From Strix aluco (Eukaryota; Chordata; Aves; Strigiformes; Strigidae), in assembly GCF_031877795.1 (NCBI RefSeq), contig NC_133931.1:25356264-25420263 (forward strand): DNA of 64,000 nt. Reading direction: 5' to 3'. The translations under genes were made by a program, and so were the position numbers. The notes beneath the pieces were generated by a model that saw only the letters and a program-made list of their open reading frames with translations, was not told the DNA's origin and made no database searches. Below, piece after piece: positions 57,441 through 64,000 of this stretch. Numbering within the stretch: the stretch's first letter is position 1; each line of letters opens with the position of its first letter.

Positions 57441-60400
57441 ATTTTCTGATGTCTTCTGGACCATTGGTGGTCTGCTGACCACAGACTGACTAACAAGGCC
57501 TGAGACCTAAATATATCTGGGCACGACAGATATGTAGGTAAGACTGGGCAGCTTGTGGTCCACAGACCAGGTGTTCCTTGCCTTCTTTCTCTCTATGTTC
57601 TGAGAAATATTTTCAAATATCCCTACTAGGATGGGCCTCGCTCGGTCCCTCGCCATCAGAAGAGGAAGGAGTGGAGCTCCCAGGGGCTCAGTGCATGGAG
57701 CACTCTCTGCAGTGCCACAGTCTTTTCATCATAAACTGCCTGAGACCGAGGAGAATTGGATGCCATGGTACTTCTAAAAACTGTTACGCACTCATCTGCA
57801 ATTAACTCCCTTGAGAAATACAGGCCTGAATTTTGCTCTTAAAATGGGAAAAAGGGGATTTATTGTAATGCCTATTGTGGCACCTAAACTGAGCAGTAGT
57901 CCTGCTGGGATGTCATTAGTACTGAGCAGAGTGGAATAAATGTCTCCCATAACTTTATATAAGGCATTCTGTTTAATACAGCCAGCTGAATGCTTCAGAA
58001 TCAGAGAGACCCTTTGTTCACTCCCACTCCAGTGGAGTCCTGTGCTGGATGAGAGTCTCTTGTTGCCATCATAAACCAGACAATGGCTCATGGCATGACA
58101 ACAATGTGCTGTTTTGATGGGCTTCTGTTAATTCACCAGACATGATCTGCTGTTGATGCTGATGCTGGCCAAAAATGTCCCAAACCTCAATCTGCCTAAA
58201 ACCAGTTATCTCCACTTTCCAGCAGATATTCTGCATCCAGCACTTCTGCGTCCTGCAGCTGACTCCCAAATACTTTTCAGAGACTGGGTTTTGTGTCCTC
58301 AAGAGTTTTAATCTGGCACTGCTGTTCTGTTTGTTATGTACTATTCATATTGGTTCAGATGAGGATCTCTGCTGAGGGGTTTTGGACCTTATTTGTGATC
58401 AGCTGGATAAAAGCAATGGAAAACTTTGATCCATCTTGAACCAGAAACCCTGAAGACCTGAGGGGAAGTGGTTCTCAGATGTGTCTGCTGGCCATCAGCA
58501 CAGCTGTGAACTGCATACAGCATACCTGCTAATCAACCCCTTCACGCACGTCTTTTACTAGTGAAGAAGATCAGCATCCAGTATGCTACAGACTCCCAAA
58601 TGTTAGTTGTTTTGTTCTGTTATGTTAGAGTGAAATAAGTGACTACCGTCATCCAGAACTGGAATTTTGTAAAACATACTTCTCTCCCTTTTTGTCAATA
58701 CCCTATGACCAGACTCTTAACAGTGCTGAAGTTGTACTGACCCTTCTCTATCGTTCAGTTGCTGTTTCTTTTTGTTCTTTTGGACTAGAGTCTAAAAACG
58801 TATTTAACCTGGGATGTACCTTGCCAAAGGCTGGTCTGCCAGGAGGCAATGCAAACAAATTCGTCACTGACGAAACAGGCAGCAGAGCCATCAAATGTAA
58901 AGCAGCTACAGCAAGTCTGGCTGAAAGGTTTTGAGAGAGAAAGAGGAAATAGAGAAGAAGTGCTCATCATTTAAGGTCTTGTTGAGTATTTCTGACTTCA
59001 CATTTCTTCCTAAAGAGGAATAGGCCTCCTTAGGAGAGGATGAATGCTTGAGGGGGTGAGGCAGATGGGATCACCCTGGGGCCATTAGAAGTGTGGCAAA
59101 CAATTCGAAAGCATTCACATTTTCTTGTAAAACAACAAAAACCACTCTGTGTTGCCTGATTGACTTGTCATAGCTGTTAGTCTGTGTGAGGAGAAGCTGT
59201 CTTCAACATGCGTGAAAATTTTTTGAATTTTTCTATACTTCTGAGTGCTATAATATTAAAAATTGCTGAGACATCTACTCTCTAGCTGTCTTTTAAGTAT
59301 TGCACTGTTACAGATGTGAAAGGGCTAGAGCAGCTTAGAGAAAGCACGAACGATGTACTTCATATCATGCTTTGTACAGTTTGGTAGTCCTAGCGTGTCT
59401 GCTAATATTTCTTGCTCTGGGTTCAGCTCTGTCCACTCCCAGCAACCGCCAGGACAAGCTCCTCAGTGGGAAGGTGGAATTTGTTTCAGATGGCACAGCC
59501 CAGTGCTAATGCCTTCTCTTCCCTACAGTTTTGGTTCTGGTATTTTTCGCTTGTGGCACAACCTTTACCAGCAACTCTAGAGCATTTAGACTCATAGCCT
59601 AGCAAGAGAGTTTTGTTTTGTATGAGGAAGTATATGCATTCAAATTCAAAGCAGATTGTTTTATGCAGTGTTGAATTCTGTGCAGATGGAACATGATATG
59701 ATATGTTGAAGTGGGATATATAGCATATGGCCATAATTCAGGGAAACACATTTCTCCAGCTGGATACCTGCTATTGAGTTGGAAAACATGTGTCCTGCAT
59801 TCTGGTAGGCTTCTACCAGAACAGTGAGAGGACATAAAAGACAGGTCTTTTCTATCATTGAGTATCAGCTAATACTTACATCTATCTCACTGGTTTCATA
59901 GTGCTCTTCAAAATTAAACCTTCTGTTGTCACAACAGGCAAAGTACAACTGAAAAAAAAAGCTATGGCTGAGCTCTGCACCCCCAAGCACATGTTGAGAA
60001 GCCAACACGTGCAAACAGACTGGACTGCTTTGCACAGCTGGGACTTTGGGCTGGCATGGCCATGCCTTCTCCTTTCCTGTCTCTGGGGGAAACGAAGCCC
60101 ACTCTGCCTCAGGGTGCAGCACTTCTTCCACGGGCTCTGGGGTTCCCTGAGGGTGCAGCACCCACCCTCAGCCCATGTCCTGCTCAGCCTCCCTGGGACA
60201 CCACATCGAGCATCTGGATGGGTGCGATGGGTGCCTCTGGGCGGAGGGGCTTCTGTTCTGCCTGGCTCCGTATGGCCTTGCAAGGTGCGGGCATCATTTC
60301 ACAGCATTCCTAAGCTGGCAGGAGCCAAGCTGTACACAGCAGACCTATTCCTCAAGGAAAATGGGCCCATGGAGAGGTGAGCTGTAAGTGACTTAAGCTG

Positions 60401-63400
60401 TATTAATCATCAACTTATGCCTCCTGCCAGGCAGAGGTAGGCTGTGCGTGCAGTTTCTTCTGTGGTTCAACTGCTAAATACCTCGTGGTCAGACTCATGA
60501 GTAATTACCTGCCTCAGCCTACTTTTAAATAATGAAGCAAGTATAAACCATTGCCCTGGAGTGATCCATCCTTTTCAACGCTGTCGTTCCCTGCCTGCTG
60601 ATCACCCGCTCTGCTCCCTTGCACCCGTCCAGGTTCTGACATCGCTCCACTCCGTCCCAGCCAAGCACAGCTAGTAAATAACCATCCGTCTCCTTTGCTC
60701 AGGCTAACAACGCTCCCCTCTCACACCCTTCCCTCTGCTTTTTCTTTTACACTTTGTTCCTTTTGCACTTAGTTTTACTTTCAAGACCCTGTGCAGCCAC
60801 TTACCAGTCTGGATGTTGTGGTTTCTCAGGGCACAATCCTTCAGCCCTCTCAGAGATGATGGCATCTGCTTGTTCCTCGTGCCTCTGCCTCTCCATTGTG
60901 GCTTTTTCCACGTTAGTCATCCCTTCTTACTCCCAGATCCCAAATCTCTCATCACTCTCATAGCTACAAAAATTGCATTTTCTTCAGGAGCACTGTACCC
61001 TTGAAATCCTGCTAGTTCACTTCATTTCATACCCCCTCCCACCCCCGCCCAAGACTAACCTGGCAAAATCCTGGTAGAGAAGGTGGAGGCTGTCTCTGGT
61101 GTGCAAAAAACCTATTTTCCCCAGTGCCTTTTTTGCTTTGTCATTTTTACATAAAAATGGCTACAATTTTTATGATGCCATCTCTTCCCTCCCACTGGAA
61201 AAGACAGACTTCTAAGAAGAATAAAAGGGATTTTTATGTGGGAAAATTATCACTGAAAAATTTTCACTGTTGGTATTAGAGAAGCTTTTGCAAGGATGGA
61301 GGTAAGATACCACTTCCTATGATTTCTCATCTCTGCCCTCTCCATTTTTTCAATACCAAGTGCCAAGCAAAATAATAAAAGACAAAGCCCTAAAGACTTG
61401 AAGTTCTTTTTTGTAAACAAAGTAAGCATTTTCATTTCATTAAAACCTCAGCCACTTAGCAACCCTCCTCACCCCAGCAAGGCTTTGTTTTATTTTTTTT
61501 TTTTTCAAAAGCAGCCACTGTTCCCCTCTGCAGCAGGAGCTACTGGGGCAGCAGGGATGCTCTGCGACCCAGCGGTCTCAGCACTGCAGGAACCAGGTGC
61601 AGGCCAATGTGCCGGTCGCTGGGGCTCCCTGGGAAGCGACGGTGACCCCGGGAGCAGTGACTGTCCCTTCCTGTGCTGAGCACAGCTTCGTGGCACGGCT
61701 GAGCAATAAACCCAGGCACCATGTTTGGCCATGCTGACTTTCCCCAGCGTGCTGATGGCTCCTGTTTGACCTAACCTGACACAACTTGCACGGTGCAACC
61801 CATCCGTTGTTTTCACAGATTCAAAGAGATTCCTCCTAGAAGGCTGTGGGAAGTGGAGAAATATGTACGTGACCTGAGGGCAGGCATAGGTGCCTCCCGT
61901 GGAGGAGACCTCTGGAGCAGCTTGGTATTTCCCTCTTGCAAATAGCCTGCGATGTATCTCTGTGCAGCAAATACTATAATTATACAGAATATTTCTGAAA
62001 GGTTTTTCATGCTGCAATAAGGACTGAAAACAGCAAAACAAAGACAGACATTGTTCTGCATGGAGAGTGTGGAAATTGCAGCACATTTTCTGTCATTACA
62101 TGTTGCAGTTTGCAACAGATTCAATGCAGTTACATTCCTGTCCCCTTCGTGCACAAGCATGGCAAAGTTTGGGTTCCACAGGCAACAAAACCATTTAATT
62201 TTAAAATGGTAATTTTATTAACAATATCAAATGTAAAATTTAAAAAAGTATAAAAAAGAGCAGTTAGAAAGCAAATTGCAGAGTTCTCATGCTTTGGATT
62301 TGCTGTTATTTGTGCTGGGAGGAGAGAGGATATCATGTCACTTATGTGAGCAGCAGTGGCTCACATGTGGCACAGCCCCAGTTCTGGATATTTGTGACCA
62401 AAACACAAAAGTAGTGATGGTGCTCAGAGGTGTGTGAGGGACGGAGCTGCTCATAAACACCGAGTGAATAGAAAAGGCACAGCACTTGTCATTAAGTGTA
62501 ATGAACACTCTGCCTCAGGTTTTGGCTGGGATGCGTCCCTGGGCGATGCCTGTGGGGTCTCCGAAGCGGGCGCCTGAGGTAGCTTGTGGAGGTGGTCCTG
62601 GCTCTCCAGTGTGTCTAGTCACTGCGAGAGGCTCTTGCTGTGGCAGAGGGAGTTCAAAGAGCTCATTGCCATGTTCCTTTCCTGGCACTCCCAAGACCCC
62701 TGACCTTACAGAGGATATCTATGCTGCCCAGTGAGGGTGGGGAGAAGCTGGAAGGAGGTGAGCCGTGTCACTTCCCTGAGATGGCAGATGCTCTGTGTGA
62801 AGATGAGGACCAGACCAATGAAGAAGTTCTGAGGTCTGCAAACTGCATCTGCTTGAAAATGAGGAAAGCAACTGATGAGGAAGAGCCACCATGATTGAAA
62901 AGCATGGTGTATGCATCTACCCTTGTGTGGCAGTGAAGTGACCCTGGGAATTAAATGGCTGCTGGAAGCTGTCCAAAGGCTACAGCACAGCAAAGGGTTA
63001 ACTCTGAGTACTTGCAGCTATGCACAACAGTGAGCAACTGAGGCCAGGCACAAAAGCAATTTTAGGGTCTTCCACTTCTGAGCCCCCAGCTTGAAATACA
63101 CTTTAAAAAATACTTGATTTTTAGCAGCTCTGATGCTCAGAACATTTTGTATGTCACACTCCCTTAAAATCAGGCATCCCAAATATCAACCAGCAACAAC
63201 TGACATTGGATTTGTTTCTTGGGGTTAATGAAAGTTAAGAGATCTTAAACAATTTTAACTTTTTAGCACCAAGCGTGAAACCTTTCACCTGGAGGAGGGT
63301 TCCCGCAAGGTGAGACACACAGTTGTGGTCAAGACCAGCAGACAATCTTGTCTGAAGGTCTGTGCAAGGCTCAATCGGTGGCAAGTCTTCCTGTAGCCCA

Positions 63401-64000
63401 CTGTGGGGGGGGTCACCTGCGCCGGGTGGGAAAGCAGGTGTGGTGCATGAAGAAAATGTGCTGTTATTGACCCAGTGAAGAAACACAAGCTTTGATTTCC
63501 CTAACCCTTGGTGGAATAGTGCTCAGCGGTGTTGTGATAGGGAGGGAGAGGACCATCTGGAATTAAGGCATGTAGATGCTGTAGGAAAGCCCTGGTCAAT
63601 ATTTTAGGATGACAGAGCTGGATATCTATTCCTACCAAAAATGGGCTCTAACTAAGCTCTTGGAGAAAAATGGTATTACTCTTTAATGATAGACAAAGTA
63701 CATTAATGTGGAGAGTTGACATGCAAGCCAAACTTTGGACAGCTCTGACTCTCCTGAGCTGTGTGTTTGTGATAAGTAAATAAAGGCTCACTAACTCTGC
63801 AGACCTAAATATTTGGCTGCCTGTGTATTTCACAGAAAGTTCCCCTGATTTTGAAAGGTCACACAAATGTAACAGCTTGGCCCAGATGTGAAAACCAAAG
63901 AACCTCCCCTGAGTGCTGCGGAGCCGCAAGCCACTGGTCACCTTCGGATGCCACAGCCATTGCTCATCTGTTTGTTAGATGGGCTGTATGCAGGAATTAT
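57441..64000. other. Gene-poor flank, no gene recognised
   Basis: No supported coding sequence. In human the far side of GDF6 is a large gene desert, which fits. Features seen are a T run (about 61491-61505), an AT-rich inverted repeat near 62190-62212, and GC-richer pieces (60000-60300, 62520-62700) with chance open frames up to 193 codons. Confidence 0.6.

Noticed and set aside
1-64000. CRISPR arrays, tRNA or rRNA genes, prokaryotic operons, endogenous retroviruses
   Set aside because: Looked for and not seen. The sequence is eukaryotic, and the only transposable elements I can name are CR1-clade LINEs.

Overview
This is vertebrate nuclear DNA, almost certainly from a bird. Genes are split by GT-AG introns, there are CpG islands, and the dominant interspersed repeat is CR1, including one fairly fresh 5'-truncated CR1 of the type seen throughout avian genomes. 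Two protein-coding genes can be supported, both on the + strand. They are UQCRB (complex III subunit 7; four exons, 165-4724) and GDF6 (BMP-family ligand; two exons, 39681-50831). The same neighbour pair, in the same relative orientation, lies on human 8q22.1, so this is conserved synteny. I cannot name the species.

Layout. 1-183 is the UQCRB CpG-rich promoter and first exon, with an NRF1 palindrome and a YY1 motif over the start codon. 184-4885 is the rest of UQCRB. 4886-39250 is a ~34 kb intergenic stretch. It holds a CR1 fragment (14656-15595, minus strand), a much older CR1/L3-like remnant (about 19640-20730, minus strand), simple repeats, and an orphan CpG island (about 27930-28460) with a near-consensus CTCF motif. 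39250-39680 is the GDF6 CpG-island promoter, with GC boxes and a striking 30-bp-arm inverted repeat. 39681-50831 is GDF6, whose ~9.9 kb intron alternates GC-rich islands with moderate-GC blocks that look like enhancers, and ends in a ~300-nt polypyrimidine microsatellite just before exon 2. 50832 to about 52690 is the GDF6 3'UTR. 52700-64000 is gene-poor flank with an ancient + strand CR1/L3-like remnant (about 55920-57440).

The two genes have unrelated jobs: a housekeeping respiratory subunit beside a tissue-restricted developmental signal. The most interesting regulatory inference is that the CTCF-bearing island between them may act as a boundary. No CRISPR array, operon, tRNA or rRNA gene was seen. 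Most other long open frames are by-products of very high GC or of strand-asymmetric low-complexity sequence. I found no clearly new protein system. The best leads are non-coding: the promoter hairpin, the repeated TAATCC element in GDF6 intron 1, the orphan CTCF island, a possible intronic promoter, and the pyrimidine tract before exon 2.
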